Assembly (NCBI RefSeq): GCF_007748175.1
Contig: NZ_CP037422.1
Coordinates: forward strand, 6,278,334-6,342,333
Direction of reading: 5' to 3'
Length of the DNA stretch: 64,000 bases
Source: Gimesia aquarii
GTDB lineage: Bacteria; Planctomycetota; Planctomycetia; Planctomycetales; Planctomycetaceae
Shown: positions 9,615 to 18,199 of the stretch, piece after piece
Position numbering within the stretch: the first letter of the stretch is position 1
How the letters are laid out: each line of letters opens with the position of its first letter
The notes under the pieces: generated by a model
Databases searched by the model: none
Told to the model about the DNA's origin: nothing
The model's input: only the letters and a program-made list of their open reading frames with translations
Made by a program: the position numbers and the translations under genes

Positions 9615-11036
9615 ATGCACCGATTACACAGACGCGATTTTCTTTATGGCATGGGTGCCAGCCTGGGCACAGTAGCGTTTAATGCGATGTTGCAGGCAGA
9701 AGAGAAATCAAAGCCAAAGCCTAAAAATCTGGTTCTGGATCAACCATTGGCTCCACGCGACCCGCATTTCAAACCACGGGCCAAAGCTTGCATTTTTCTG
9801 TTTATGGAAGGTGGTCCCAGTCATCTTGACACATTTGACCCCAAACCCGCTCTTGAGAAACTCCACCTCAAAGAGTTTGTACGAAAAGATGCTCAAGTCT
9901 CTGCAATGGCAAGCGGAAAACGATATTATATTAAAAGCCCGTTCAAGCATCGCCAAGCAGGCCAGTCCGGTATTTCACTCTGCGAACACTTCTCTCATCT
10001 GTCAGAAATGGCTGATGAACTGTGTGTCTACCATGGATTACAGGCAGAGTCTATTAACCACCCCACCGCCTGTTATCACATGAATACAGGAAATCGCTTT
10101 GGCGGTGATCCAGCAGTCGGTTCCTGGATGACTTATGGTTTGGGAACAGAAAATCAAAATCTACCAGCCTTTATTGTGCTACCTGAAGTGGCTTACCCTC
10201 AGGGAGGTTCTGCTAACTGGTCGAACGGCTTCCTGCCAGCTTACTTCCAGGGAACGGCACTACGTTCGAAAGGTTCTCCGATTCTTGATTTGAACCCACC
10301 CACTCACGTCACACGAAAGACCCAACGCAAGAACCTAGACTTGCTTGCAGCGTTGAATCAAGCAGACATGAAACGTAATCCGCATGAAGAAGTACTCGCG
10401 GCGCGCATGGAATCTTACGAACTTGCGTTCCGCATGCAGACTCAGGTTCCCGATATCATCAATCTCGACAAGGAAACTAAGCAAACACAGGAAATGTATG
10501 GTCTCGGAAAAACAGAAACAGATAGTTTTGGCCGCCGCTGCCTGTTAGCGAGAAAACTCGTGGAAGAAGGAGTCCGTTTCGTTCAGATTTATGCGGCGGG
10601 CTGGGACTCACATGATTACCTGGATCGATCGCATAAAGCACGCATGCAGGCCGTTGATCAACCGATCGCCGCACTTTTGGAAGATCTAAAGTCACGCGGA
10701 CTTCTGGATGAAACATTGGTCGTCTGGACGGGTGAATTCGGACGCTCACCGGACAACGGTATGCGGAGTGGCAGACAGGCCGCGGGACGCGATCATAACG
10801 CAAAAGGCATGGCGATGTGGATGGCAGGCGGAGGTGTGAAAGCAGGTCACCGCATTGGAGCCACTGATGAAATTGGTGATCACGCCGTTGAAGTTGTCAA
10901 TCCCATCAGAAACCTGCATGTCACTCTGGAACACATCATGGGGTTGGATGACAATCAATTAACCTATTTCCACGAAGGTCGATTCAAAGTTCTAAGTCAG
11001 ACAGGCGGTGCTGTGATTAAAGAATTGCTGGGTTAA
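9615..11036 (+). CDS. DUF1501 Tat-exported protein (sulfatase-like fold)
   Basis: A 473-aa protein with a twin-arginine signal at its N-terminus (R6-R7 in HRRDFLYGMG). Family hallmarks are FMEGGPSHLDTFDPKP, HPTACYHMNTG, LPAFIVLP, the central GWDSHDYL motif and VVWTGEFGRSPDN near residue 375, followed by GRDHNAKGMAMWMAGGGVKAG. DUF1501 proteins have an alkaline phosphatase/sulfatase-like fold, with Asp/His residues likely binding metal. The gene follows the PSCyt1 gene by 7 nt and is presumably co-transcribed. It is convergent with arsC, only 14 nt from that gene's end. No biochemical function can be assigned. Confidence 0.9.
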   Translation: MHRLHRRDFLYGMGASLGTVAFNAMLQAEEKSKPKPKNLVLDQPLAPRDPHFKPRAKACIFLFMEGGPSHLDTFDPKPALEKLHLKEFVRKDAQVSAMASGKRYYIKSPFKHRQAGQSGISLCEHFSHLSEMADELCVYHGLQAESINHPTACYHMNTGNRFGGDPAVGSWMTYGLGTENQNLPAFIVLPEVAYPQGGSANWSNGFLPAYFQGTALRSKGSPILDLNPPTHVTRKTQRKNLDLLAALNQADMKRNPHEEVLAARMESYELAFRMQTQVPDIINLDKETKQTQEMYGLGKTETDSFGRRCLLARKLVEEGVRFVQIYAAGWDSHDYLDRSHKARMQAVDQPIAALLEDLKSRGLLDETLVVWTGEFGRSPDNGMRSGRQAAGRDHNAKGMAMWMAGGGVKAGHRIGATDEIGDHAVEVVNPIRNLHVTLEHIMGLDDNQLTYFHEGRFKVLSQTGGAVIKELLG

Positions 11037-11050
11037 AAAGCCACAATTTT

Positions 11051-11467
11051 TTAAGATTCAGCCTTGAGGAACTCCTGAATTTTCTCACGAATCTGATCAC
11101 GGACATCTCGAAAGACCATTAGTTTTTCTGTATCGGAACCTTCTGCATCCGCAGGATCATAAAAGGGCCAATGTTCGATACGTTGTGCCCCCGCTAAAGT
11201 CGGACAGCTTTCTTTCGCGCTATCACAGACGGTTACCACGAGATCAAAGGTTTTATTTAAATATTCATCGACGTGTTTGCTACGATTTTGTGATAAGTCC
11301 TGATCAAGTTCCTGCATGACTTCGATCGCCATGGGATGCACATAGCCAGAAGGCAGTGATCCCGCTGAATATGATTCCCATTCTCCCTGACCCAGTTCGC
11401 GCCATAAGGCTTCTGCCATCTGCGAACGACAAGAGTTTCCAGTACATAAAATCAACACGTTTTTCAT
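11051..11467 (-). CDS. arsC: Arsenate reductase, thioredoxin-coupled LMW-PTPase type
   Basis: A TTG at 11479 is in frame, but the ATG at 11467, preceded by GGGAAATAGC, fits the family N-terminus MKNVLILCTGNSCRSQMAEA, giving 138 aa. The phosphatase-like loop CTGNSCRS supplies the nucleophilic cysteine and arginine. A downstream CDSAKESC pair (Cys-x6-Cys) matches the second and third redox cysteines of thioredoxin-dependent ArsC, and FYDPADAEG supplies the general-acid Asp. The enzyme reduces arsenate to arsenite. No arsenite exporter or ArsR gene is adjacent; an ArsR-family gene at 43 kb is distant and its ligand unknown. Low-molecular-weight protein tyrosine phosphatase is the alternative, but the three cysteines favour ArsC. 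Confidence 0.88.
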   Translation of the reverse strand: MKNVLILCTGNSCRSQMAEALWRELGQGEWESYSAGSLPSGYVHPMAIEVMQELDQDLSQNRSKHVDEYLNKTFDLVVTVCDSAKESCPTLAGAQRIEHWPFYDPADAEGSDTEKLMVFRDVRDQIREKIQEFLKAES

Positions 11468-11571
11468 GCTATTTCCCAAGCCAACCTGTTCATATTTGGC
11501 AATAAGTATTTTGCATTAAGTAAATTTCAGTTGTCATCTTAAATCATTTTGCAATGCGAAACCAGCCTTGG

Positions 11572-12012
11572 CTATCGATTCTCAACCAGCGATTTCACCA
11601 TATGCAAATGAGGAATGGAAACAGACAGAAATTCTTCACCTTCTGCAACATAACCCAGCTTCTTGTAAAATTCGACGGCAGAACTTCGTGCATCTAATTC
11701 GACCATCTCAATTTCACGCTCTTTCAGATCAAGTTCGATCTTCTGTAGCAACAACTTTCCGATTCCCTGCCTTTGATATTCGAGGGCTACTGTCATCTGA
11801 CGAACTTTTGCTTTGTTTCCAGAGACAGGAATTGCCAACGCGCAAGCAATCACTTTATTACCAACAACCATCCCATAGTGAAAATACTCGGACTCCTCTG
11901 ATAAATCTGCCTGAAGTAAATCTAACCCAAGCGGTTTACGTAATAACTCATTCCGAAGCTGACATGCCTCACGGTACCAATCTGATTGATAAGGAATTCG
12001 TTCAAATTGCAT
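11572..12012 (-). CDS. GNAT family N-acetyltransferase
   Basis: The ATG at 12012 is preceded by GAGGACACA and is preferred to an upstream in-frame start at 12078, giving 146 aa. The acetyl-CoA binding motif A is clear: VRQMTVALEYQRQGIGKLLL, with Q-R-Q-G-I-G as the pyrophosphate loop. Motif B follows with LDARSSAVEFYKKLGYVAEGEEF, typical of the family. The N-terminus (IPYQSDWYREACQLRNELLRKPLGL) resembles the ElaA/YjcF-like subgroup. The substrate is unknown. It lies 104 nt upstream of arsC in the same direction and is divergent from the amidase gene. Confidence 0.85.
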   Translation of the reverse strand: MQFERIPYQSDWYREACQLRNELLRKPLGLDLLQADLSEESEYFHYGMVVGNKVIACALAIPVSGNKAKVRQMTVALEYQRQGIGKLLLQKIELDLKEREIEMVELDARSSAVEFYKKLGYVAEGEEFLSVSIPHLHMVKSLVENR

Positions 12013-12245
12013 TGTGTCCTCATTTCCGATTTTGTTGAAATCAGGAAAATTTCTGGAACTGGTTGATATGTTAGACACACGGGGGAGAACACTGTTAACA
12101 TAAAGTAGAGTTTAAAATTACGACAGTTATAGCATCGTCTGAAATATAAATTCCCGTTTCATTTATATACTTTTGGATTTTAATCAATCGATTTCACTTC
12201 GTTAAGCCAAAATGGAATTCCGACATCAAAGCCGAAGAAAGAATA

Positions 12246-13874
12246 ATGAGTAGAATTACAGACCAGTTAGACCCACCTGATCACGATTCAAAAAACGGTG
12301 ACAACGCACAATTCTGGGAAACAAACGGTTTCTTCAACCGTCGACAATTCCTCAGTATAACGGCCGCCGTGACAGCTTGTACTCCCGCAGCCTGCCTTAC
12401 GGACCAGCAGACGAAAGGGCAGCCGAAACAACCTTCAAACGAGTCGCAAAATTTGCTCCCTAACTCAATGGCACCGGCGATACAGTTTCAGGCCTCTCCC
12501 TACGGCTCTGCTGCGTATCTTGAACGACTCTCTCATAACAAAAAAAATAACTTTTCTCATAAAGAAGAGATCAAAGTTGAACCATGGAAAGGATCTGTAC
12601 CAGAGTCAGATGAAGAGATTGCATTCCTACCAGTTCACCGATTGGCTGCTTTGATTCAATCTCGTCAATTGTCGCCAGTCAAGCTGACCGAAATTTATCT
12701 TGAACGCATCAAACAACTTGACCCCCAGCTTCTCTGTGCTGTCACAATCATGGAAAAATCTGCTATAAGGGAAGCCAAACAAGCAGAGCAGGACATTGCC
12801 TCCGGTCAGTACCGCGGACCATTGCACGGTATTCCCTGGGGAGTCAAAGATCTCTTTTCCACGCGCAACGCGAGAACCACCTGGGGCGCCAAGCCGTTTG
12901 AAAATCGGATGATTGATGAAGATGCAGAAATAGTCACCCGATTACGAAAAGCCGGCGCGATTCTTATTGCCAAGTTATCAACGGGTACCTTCGCGCAAGG
13001 GGATCAGTGGTATCGAGGCCGCACACGCAATCCATGGAATACCGAGGAGGGATCAAGTGGTTCATCTGCTGGTCCCGGTTCTGCAACAGCGGCGGGCTGC
13101 GTCGCCTTTGCGATTGGCACAGAAACACGGGGATCAATTGTCTCTCCTTCGAAACGTTGCGGCATTAACGCCTTGCGTCCCACCTTCGGTCGTGTCAGCC
13201 GACATGGATGTATGACACTCAGTTGGACGATGGACAAGGTTGGTCCTATGTGCCGTACAATTGAAGATTGTGCGCTCGTCTTTAATGCCATTCACGGGGC
13301 GGATGAAAAGGATCCGTCAACACTAACTGCTCCATTCCGTTTCCAGCGTTTGCCCGATCTGGCTGCTTTGAAAATTGGCTATCGAGAAGGCACCGACGAA
13401 GCGTTTCTGACAACATTACGCCGTCTGGGAGCAAATCTAATACAGGTGCCCGCTCCTCCTAATTATCGCGAAGTAAAACACATTCTGACTGTCGAATCAG
13501 CAACGGCATTCGACGATTTTATCAGTCAGAATCTTGACGAGCAAATGGTTCGTAAAGTACGAGTGAAGAATTTTCGACCGGCACGTAACATCACAGCACT
13601 TGACTATCTCAATGCTCAACGGCACCGCTTCGCGCTGATGCAAAAGATGGCAGATTATTTTGAAAACATCGACCTCTATATTACCCATTCGGGTGACACA
13701 GGCTTAACCAACCTTACGGGACATCCTGCCGCCGTTTTCCCTTATCAATTTGATAAACAGCCCCGATGTATAACCCTCATTGGTAACCTATTCACAGACG
13801 ATATCATTCTTTCGGTCGCACACGCCTATCAGACAGCTACGTCCTGGCATTTAGAACATCCCCAAATTTTGTGA
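12246..13874 (+). CDS. Exported amidase (amidase signature family)
   Basis: A 542-aa protein. Residues about 30-53 form a Tat-like signal (NRRQFLSITAAV) with a possible lipobox (TPAAC). The amidase signature core is intact: catalytic Lys in GIPWGVKDLFS, then the Ser-rich segment GSSGSSAGPGSATAAG containing the cis-Ser, and the nucleophile Ser in GTETRGSIVSPS. Family members hydrolyse amides (GatA-like fold), but the signal peptide and the absence of gatB/gatC neighbours argue against a role in tRNA amidation. The C-terminus (TNLTGHPAAVFPYQF) is typical of this group. The substrate is unknown. The gene stands alone between divergent GNAT and the sigma-factor module. Confidence 0.9.
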   Translation: MSRITDQLDPPDHDSKNGDNAQFWETNGFFNRRQFLSITAAVTACTPAACLTDQQTKGQPKQPSNESQNLLPNSMAPAIQFQASPYGSAAYLERLSHNKKNNFSHKEEIKVEPWKGSVPESDEEIAFLPVHRLAALIQSRQLSPVKLTEIYLERIKQLDPQLLCAVTIMEKSAIREAKQAEQDIASGQYRGPLHGIPWGVKDLFSTRNARTTWGAKPFENRMIDEDAEIVTRLRKAGAILIAKLSTGTFAQGDQWYRGRTRNPWNTEEGSSGSSAGPGSATAAGCVAFAIGTETRGSIVSPSKRCGINALRPTFGRVSRHGCMTLSWTMDKVGPMCRTIEDCALVFNAIHGADEKDPSTLTAPFRFQRLPDLAALKIGYREGTDEAFLTTLRRLGANLIQVPAPPNYREVKHILTVESATAFDDFISQNLDEQMVRKVRVKNFRPARNITALDYLNAQRHRFALMQKMADYFENIDLYITHSGDTGLTNLTGHPAAVFPYQFDKQPRCITLIGNLFTDDIILSVAHAYQTATSWHLEHPQIL

Positions 13875-14253
13875 ATAAGCATTCCCTTCATAGTTAAACT
13901 AATGCAATTCCTAAATGGAGTTAGTTAAAATTGGATTGTGTCCTCATTCAACGAATCAGCCACTCATCTTATACACGAAATTAGACTTTTAACTTAAAGT
14001 ATGAATAACAATCAGATCATGTAAATGATTTCACTCCACCGACGGCTTTTATTCATATACTACAGACTTTCCCCCACACTGCTTAAGTTTCTTTTCAAAA
14101 TGTCTCAAGCATAAATCTTACCTACAGAATAATTTCCAGAATTTTACCATTTTGCAATTTTTCCACGGCTCAAATACCCAAGCTCATGCTGTATTCAGTA
14201 AAGGGCTTAGTTTACAGGGCCTTTTATTTGAAGCGTTTCATTGAGGGTAAATA
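13875..14253. other. 379-bp intergenic region, AT-rich
   Basis: Lies between the amidase stop and the sigma-factor start. No ORF, strong hairpin with a T-run, or RNA gene was recognised. The last 20 nt contain GAGGGTAAATA, the ribosome binding site of the sigma factor. A 14-nt stretch (ATTGTGTCCTCATT) recurs at about 12011 but is probably chance. Confidence 0.5.
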
Positions 14254-14784
14254 ATGGCGGTTGTTACTGACCGAACTACTGAGTTTATTATGCTGTTCTC
14301 GCGGCATAGCCAGCGAATCTACCGATTTATTCGATCCTTGGTAGATAACAGAACCGATGCAGAAGAAGTCTATCAGAATACATGTACTGTTCTCTGGTCG
14401 AAGTTTGAGCTCTTTGAAACAGGCTCGAACTTTTGGGCCTGGAGTTGTCAAATCGTTCGCTATGAAGTGCTCAATTACCGCCGTAGACAAAACCTCGAAC
14501 GAAATATCTTCAGCAATGAATTCTTTAATCGCGTTGCGGAACGCGCAATGGTCACAGTCGACGAACTCGATCGTCAGCAGGCGGCCCTTTCAGTCTGTTA
14601 TGAATTGCTTTCCGCGCGTCAAAAAGAAGTTCTGGAAAAAACTTATGAACCAGAGGCGAGCACTAAATCGGTCGCGCAATCGCTAAATCGCTCCCCCAAT
14701 GCAATCTACAAAACACTCCGCAGGGCACATGACCTGCTTTTCAGTTGCATTCAGAAACAACTTCAATCAGGAGATTTTTTCTAA
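14254..14784 (+). CDS. ECF-type sigma-70 factor (Rhodopirellula/Verrucomicrobium family)
   Basis: A 176-aa protein with a strong RBS (GAGGG). Sigma region 2 covers about residues 12-80 (FSRHSQRIYRFIRSLVDNRTDAEEVYQNTCTVLW...; FWAWSCQIVRYEVLNYRRR). Region 4 covers about 112-165 (CYELLSARQKEVLEKTYEPEASTKSVAQSLNRSPNAIYKTLRRAH). No region 3, hence ECF. The stop overlaps the next gene's start by one base (TAATG), so translation is coupled to the FecR/LamG protein, which may act as its membrane regulator. Its target promoters are unknown. Confidence 0.93.
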   Translation: MAVVTDRTTEFIMLFSRHSQRIYRFIRSLVDNRTDAEEVYQNTCTVLWSKFELFETGSNFWAWSCQIVRYEVLNYRRRQNLERNIFSNEFFNRVAERAMVTVDELDRQQAALSVCYELLSARQKEVLEKTYEPEASTKSVAQSLNRSPNAIYKTLRRAHDLLFSCIQKQLQSGDFF

Positions 14785-16400
14785 TGCTGACTCCCGAAGA
14801 ACAAGAAGAGTTGATGCAGCTATGTTGGGAATACCAGTACGGAGATCTTTCTCACAAAGACGCAGCTCGTTTGGAGCGTCTGGTCCTGAATAATGATCAA
14901 GCGAGTGATTTCTTTATTCAATATGCTGGCATGTGTGCGAATCTGGAATGGGAGGGAATTGTTGACCCCGGCCCCCTCGGGCGATCAACGAATTATGACC
15001 CGCTACCATCCGGTGAGTTAAGAACTCTGCCGTTATACCTTCATACGTCTCCTAAGCGGACCTTTGGTAACAAGACGCTATTTGCTCTTTCAGCGTTCTT
15101 AGTTGTCATAGTCGTTTCTGTCTCTCTGCTTTATTTCCAATTCTGGCAAAACAACACACCGCCCTTTCTGGCACGTATCACAAACACACAAAAAGCTGTA
15201 TGGGAAAAAGGAAAACATAAATGGAAGATCGACGAGCTTCTTCATGCCAGAGACGAGCTTCATCTGAGTGGCGGTCTCATAGAATTAGAGACTGCACTGG
15301 GAGCACGTGTAATACTCAAAGGAAATTCTCATCTAATTCCGATCAATGTGAGCCAGTTCCAACTCGATCAAGGTAACTTATTCGCAAATGTCCCTCCTCA
15401 GGCGGAAGGTCTGACAATTGATACGCCCACATCAAGGATCGTTGATCTGGGAACCAAATTTGGACTGATCATTGATCCCTCACAAGAGACTGAAGTCCAT
15501 GTTCTCAAAGGGCTCGTCGAATTTAATCTACTGAATTCAAAACGAGAAACAACAGTTACAAAAAACCTGTTTGAGAAAGATGCAATACGAATTCATCCTG
15601 ATTCTCATGAAATTACCGAAATCGAAACCACACCGGAATTTTTTGTTCAAAATCTCAAGATTGAATCACCAGCACTGATTGGTCACTGGAAATTAACGGA
15701 AACGAAAAATTCCCCCATTGCCAAAGATTACTCCGGAAATCAGTTGGACCTGCAAATTATCGCTGAGAATGGGAAATCACCATTTACTGGAAAACCAGCA
15801 CCGAACAATTCTCCAACATCAGCCGGCCCCTTCGATTCTCAGTTCCGCAAACTGTTTCGCACACTCTCTCAAAATGAAGCGCGCCTGTTTAACATGAATC
15901 GTTTTACGATTGAACTCTGGGCACGCAACCCGAATAGCGACCAACAAGCTGACTCCGACATTTTGTTTCATTATCGCAATACCGCAGAACACACTACATC
16001 GCAATTTAATCTTTATGTAGGGGATTCACCTAATCGTGATGGTAAACTTGGCTTTGGTTTTTTGAATACTAGAGGCAAATACGTTGGATATCATACAGAT
16101 AGACGAACGACATGGCAAAAAGATCGATGGTATCACATCATATTTACCTATGACTCTAATACCCCGACACCCAACGACAGCATCGTCACCTTGACACGAA
16201 CTCCTGAGTTTGCATCAGTACCTGATTTGCAACAAACCTTGACAGACATCGAAGACATACACCCGCTAGTAGCGGGAGGTATTCTTGTAATCGGGGGATC
16301 CACAATGACTGATATCTCCCGACATTGGGGAGGTGAGATATCAGACGTTCGCTTTATCAATGGAATTCCAGAGAGATATCTGACTCATCTTGCACAATAA
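14784..16400 (+). CDS. FecR-domain / LamG membrane protein, putative anti-sigma partner
   Basis: The start chosen is the ATG overlapping the sigma-factor stop, with AGGAG upstream, giving 538 aa. Residues 1-60 (LTPEEQEELMQLCWEYQYGDLSHKDAARLERLVL) resemble the cytosolic N-terminal segment of planctomycete FecR proteins. One transmembrane helix lies at about residues 94-118 (LFALSAFLVVIVVSVSLLYF). A FecR-like beta domain follows at about 150-275 (LGARVILKG..., TSRIVDLGTKFGLIID, EVHVLKGLVEF). The C-terminal 250 residues look like a LamG/concanavalin-like lectin domain (GHWKLTETKNSP, FTIELWARNP, WYHIIFTYDS). The layout suggests an extracytoplasmic sensor that controls the coupled sigma factor; that function is inferred. 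Confidence 0.85.
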   Translation: MLTPEEQEELMQLCWEYQYGDLSHKDAARLERLVLNNDQASDFFIQYAGMCANLEWEGIVDPGPLGRSTNYDPLPSGELRTLPLYLHTSPKRTFGNKTLFALSAFLVVIVVSVSLLYFQFWQNNTPPFLARITNTQKAVWEKGKHKWKIDELLHARDELHLSGGLIELETALGARVILKGNSHLIPINVSQFQLDQGNLFANVPPQAEGLTIDTPTSRIVDLGTKFGLIIDPSQETEVHVLKGLVEFNLLNSKRETTVTKNLFEKDAIRIHPDSHEITEIETTPEFFVQNLKIESPALIGHWKLTETKNSPIAKDYSGNQLDLQIIAENGKSPFTGKPAPNNSPTSAGPFDSQFRKLFRTLSQNEARLFNMNRFTIELWARNPNSDQQADSDILFHYRNTAEHTTSQFNLYVGDSPNRDGKLGFGFLNTRGKYVGYHTDRRTTWQKDRWYHIIFTYDSNTPTPNDSIVTLTRTPEFASVPDLQQTLTDIEDIHPLVAGGILVIGGSTMTDISRHWGGEISDVRFINGIPERYLTHLAQ

Positions 16401-16416
16401 ACAAATCGTTAAATAC

Positions 16417-16431
16417 CGAGAGTGGTTCTCG
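16417..16431. repeat. Small hairpin between the FecR/LamG and DUF1559 genes
   Basis: CGAGA-GTGGT-TCTCG is a perfect 5-bp stem with a 5-nt loop, 17 nt after the stop; an AT-rich tract including six T follows about 17 nt later. It could be a weak terminator or a processing site that uncouples the pseudopilin-like gene from the sigma operon. Confidence 0.35.
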
Positions 16432-16469
16432 AACACCATTTATATTTTTTATAAAAGAGTAAAAATCAA

Positions 16470-17507
16470 ATGAGACAACAAAAAAAAATCAAAGCCGGTT
16501 TTACCTTAATTGAGTTATTAGTCGTAATCGCCATCATTGCGATTTTAATCGCACTCCTGCTTCCAGCTGTACAACAGGCACGTGAAGCGGCCCGACGCAG
16601 CACCTGTAAAAACAATTTAAAACAAATTGGACTGGGACTCCACAATTACCACTCTACTTATGGAACATTTCCCGCCAGTCGCATCGGGCCCTATGAAAGC
16701 ACTTGTAGCAGCTGCACGCCTGACTCTCGTTTCAGTGTGTATGTCCCTTTACTTCCCTTTATCGATCAAGCTCCGCTTTACCAACAAATTACTGGCAATT
16801 TGGGAACGTCTTCTTTTGTCTGGAACATAAATTTTGATGCCTACAGAACTAAGTTGCCCATTATCAATTGCCCGTCCGACGTCGATACCGCTGATATCAC
16901 AAGACTCGGTCAACATAATTATTTGTTTTCGATAGGCGATCGATACAGTAGTCTTGATACAACTTCGCCTGGAGGCCTGCGTGGGATTTTCGGACTTCAA
17001 TCCAGCGTACGCATGCGCGACATTATCGACGGTACAAGCAATACCGCCATGGTTTCGGAATGCATTCGCCCACCCGGTTCGGGAGCGACAACCCCTGCTA
17101 ACACCTTTGGTGCTAATTCTAGACTGAATTCAACAAACCCCTCTGCTTGTCTTGCGAGTTTTGTCAATGGCGCTTTCACATCTGGCCCTTCCGGACTCTT
17201 AGATAGAGAACGTTCTCTGGGAACGCGCTGGGCCGATGGCCGATCTGGTTATATTAATTTTAATACGATCTTGCCACCTAATGCTCCTGTCTGCAACGGT
17301 CAAGCTTCAACAGGTATTTTACCCCCTTCCAGCCGCCATGAAGGGGGCGTGCATCTTCTGTTGGCCGATGGTGCTGTGCGTTTCATTAGCGAAAATATTG
17401 ACACCGGCGACGTTAGTGCTTCACAGGTCGCATCAGGTGCAAGCCCTTATGGTATCTGGGGCGGACTAGGATCAAAAAATGGGGGAGAACCTTTAGGCGA
17501 ATTCTAA
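16470..17507 (+). CDS. DUF1559 protein with type IV pilin-like N-terminus
   Basis: A 345-aa protein. The N-terminus has the prepilin/pseudopilin signature: a short basic leader, then [25 protein letters not shown] with Glu at +5 after the cleavable Gly, then [29 protein letters not shown], diagnostic of the planctomycete DUF1559 family. The C-terminal [22 protein letters not shown] motif is also typical. Such proteins occur in dozens of copies per planctomycete genome and are probably exported by a type II secretion or type IV pilus-like assembly. Cysteine pairs in the mid-region (STCSSCTPD) suggest disulfides. It lies between the FecR/LamG gene and a lipoprotein gene, a recurring neighbourhood. 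Confidence 0.93.
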   Translation: MRQQKKIKAGFTLIELLVVIAIIAILIALLLPAVQQAREAARRSTCKNNLKQIGLGLHNYHSTYGTFPASRIGPYESTCSSCTPDSRFSVYVPLLPFIDQAPLYQQITGNLGTSSFVWNINFDAYRTKLPIINCPSDVDTADITRLGQHNYLFSIGDRYSSLDTTSPGGLRGIFGLQSSVRMRDIIDGTSNTAMVSECIRPPGSGATTPANTFGANSRLNSTNPSACLASFVNGAFTSGPSGLLDRERSLGTRWADGRSGYINFNTILPPNAPVCNGQASTGILPPSSRHEGGVHLLLADGAVRFISENIDTGDVSASQVASGASPYGIWGGLGSKNGGEPLGEF

Positions 17508-17611
17508 CCTTCATTTCTTGCTAGCACTAATAGAATTCGTGAGTGGAATATACAGTAATTGTGATCTACTCACTTGGATCTACTATCGTTAAAACAGAGG
17601 AAACAGAACGC

Positions 17612-18073
17612 ATGCGTTGCATATTGATTACTATTGTACTTACCTTATTCTTAGGCACAGCTTGTTCCGGTACTACAGAGGATAAATGGACAAAACAACG
17701 TCCAAAAACTTACCCCGTAACAGGAACAGTCAATTTTGATGGAAAACCATTAGAAGGGGCCACAATCGTGTTTCGCTCTTCTGGTGGTGAACCTCAAGCA
17801 GCCGTTGGACGGTCAAACGCTGAAGGAGCGTTCCAGCTTCGTACATTCGAAGACGGTGATGGGGCTATTGCGGGAGAACACAGTGTTTCTATTACTTGTG
17901 TCGAAACCGAAGGACCTCCAGCTGGCGCTAATCTTGACGAAGTCGATGTGGTGGTCAAAGAAGTTTCTCTGATACCTGAAAAATATGGAGACCTCAAAAA
18001 ATCGGGGCTTTCCGCTACAGTTTCTCCAGACAAAGACAATGTGTTTCTATTCGATCTGGAAAACAAAAAATAG
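17612..18073 (+). CDS. Carboxypeptidase-regulatory-like lipoprotein
   Basis: The ATG at 17612, behind AGAGGAAA, is preferred to an in-frame start at 17543 because it opens directly into a lipoprotein signal: MRCILITIVLTLFLGTACSG with Cys at residue 18, giving 153 aa. The mature part has YPVTGTVNFDGKPLEGATIVFRSS and later GAIAGEHSVSITC, the pattern of a carboxypeptidase regulatory-like (transthyretin-type) beta-sandwich seen in small planctomycete lipoproteins. These often follow DUF1559 genes, as here (104 nt gap). Probably a surface or periplasmic structural partner; no catalytic motif is seen. Confidence 0.87.
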   Translation: MRCILITIVLTLFLGTACSGTTEDKWTKQRPKTYPVTGTVNFDGKPLEGATIVFRSSGGEPQAAVGRSNAEGAFQLRTFEDGDGAIAGEHSVSITCVETEGPPAGANLDEVDVVVKEVSLIPEKYGDLKKSGLSATVSPDKDNVFLFDLENKK

Positions 18074-18109
18074 AAATATCTGAGAGTCCACTACAATTCA
18101 ATCTGTTTT

Positions 18110-18150
18110 AAAGCTCGATCTCTGTTTATTAGTAATCAGAATCGAGCTTT
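18110..18150. terminator. Bidirectional hairpin terminator
   Basis: AAAGCTCGAT (18110-18119) and ATCGAGCTTT (18141-18150) form a perfect 10-bp stem that extends inwards (CTG/CAG) with a small bulge. It lies between convergent genes (lipoprotein, + and Na/Pi cotransporter, -). The AT-rich flanks could support termination in either direction. Confidence 0.75.
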
Positions 18151-18199
18151 ATATTTGTTTCAAATAATTGTCTCTAAAATACAAACTAACATCATCACA

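Noticed and set aside
11037..11050. Terminator between DUF1501 and arsC
   Set aside because: The short convergent gap holds only an AT-rich stretch with no GC stem.
12246..13874. gatA (glutamyl-tRNA amidotransferase subunit A)
   Set aside because: The amidase signature is shared, but the protein has a Tat-like signal and no gatB or gatC neighbour, so an exported amidase is more likely.
12011..13947. 14-nt repeat ATTGTGTCCTCATT at about 12011 and 13934
   Set aside because: Several repeats of this length are expected by chance in 64 kb; the first copy is simply the RBS and start of the GNAT gene.
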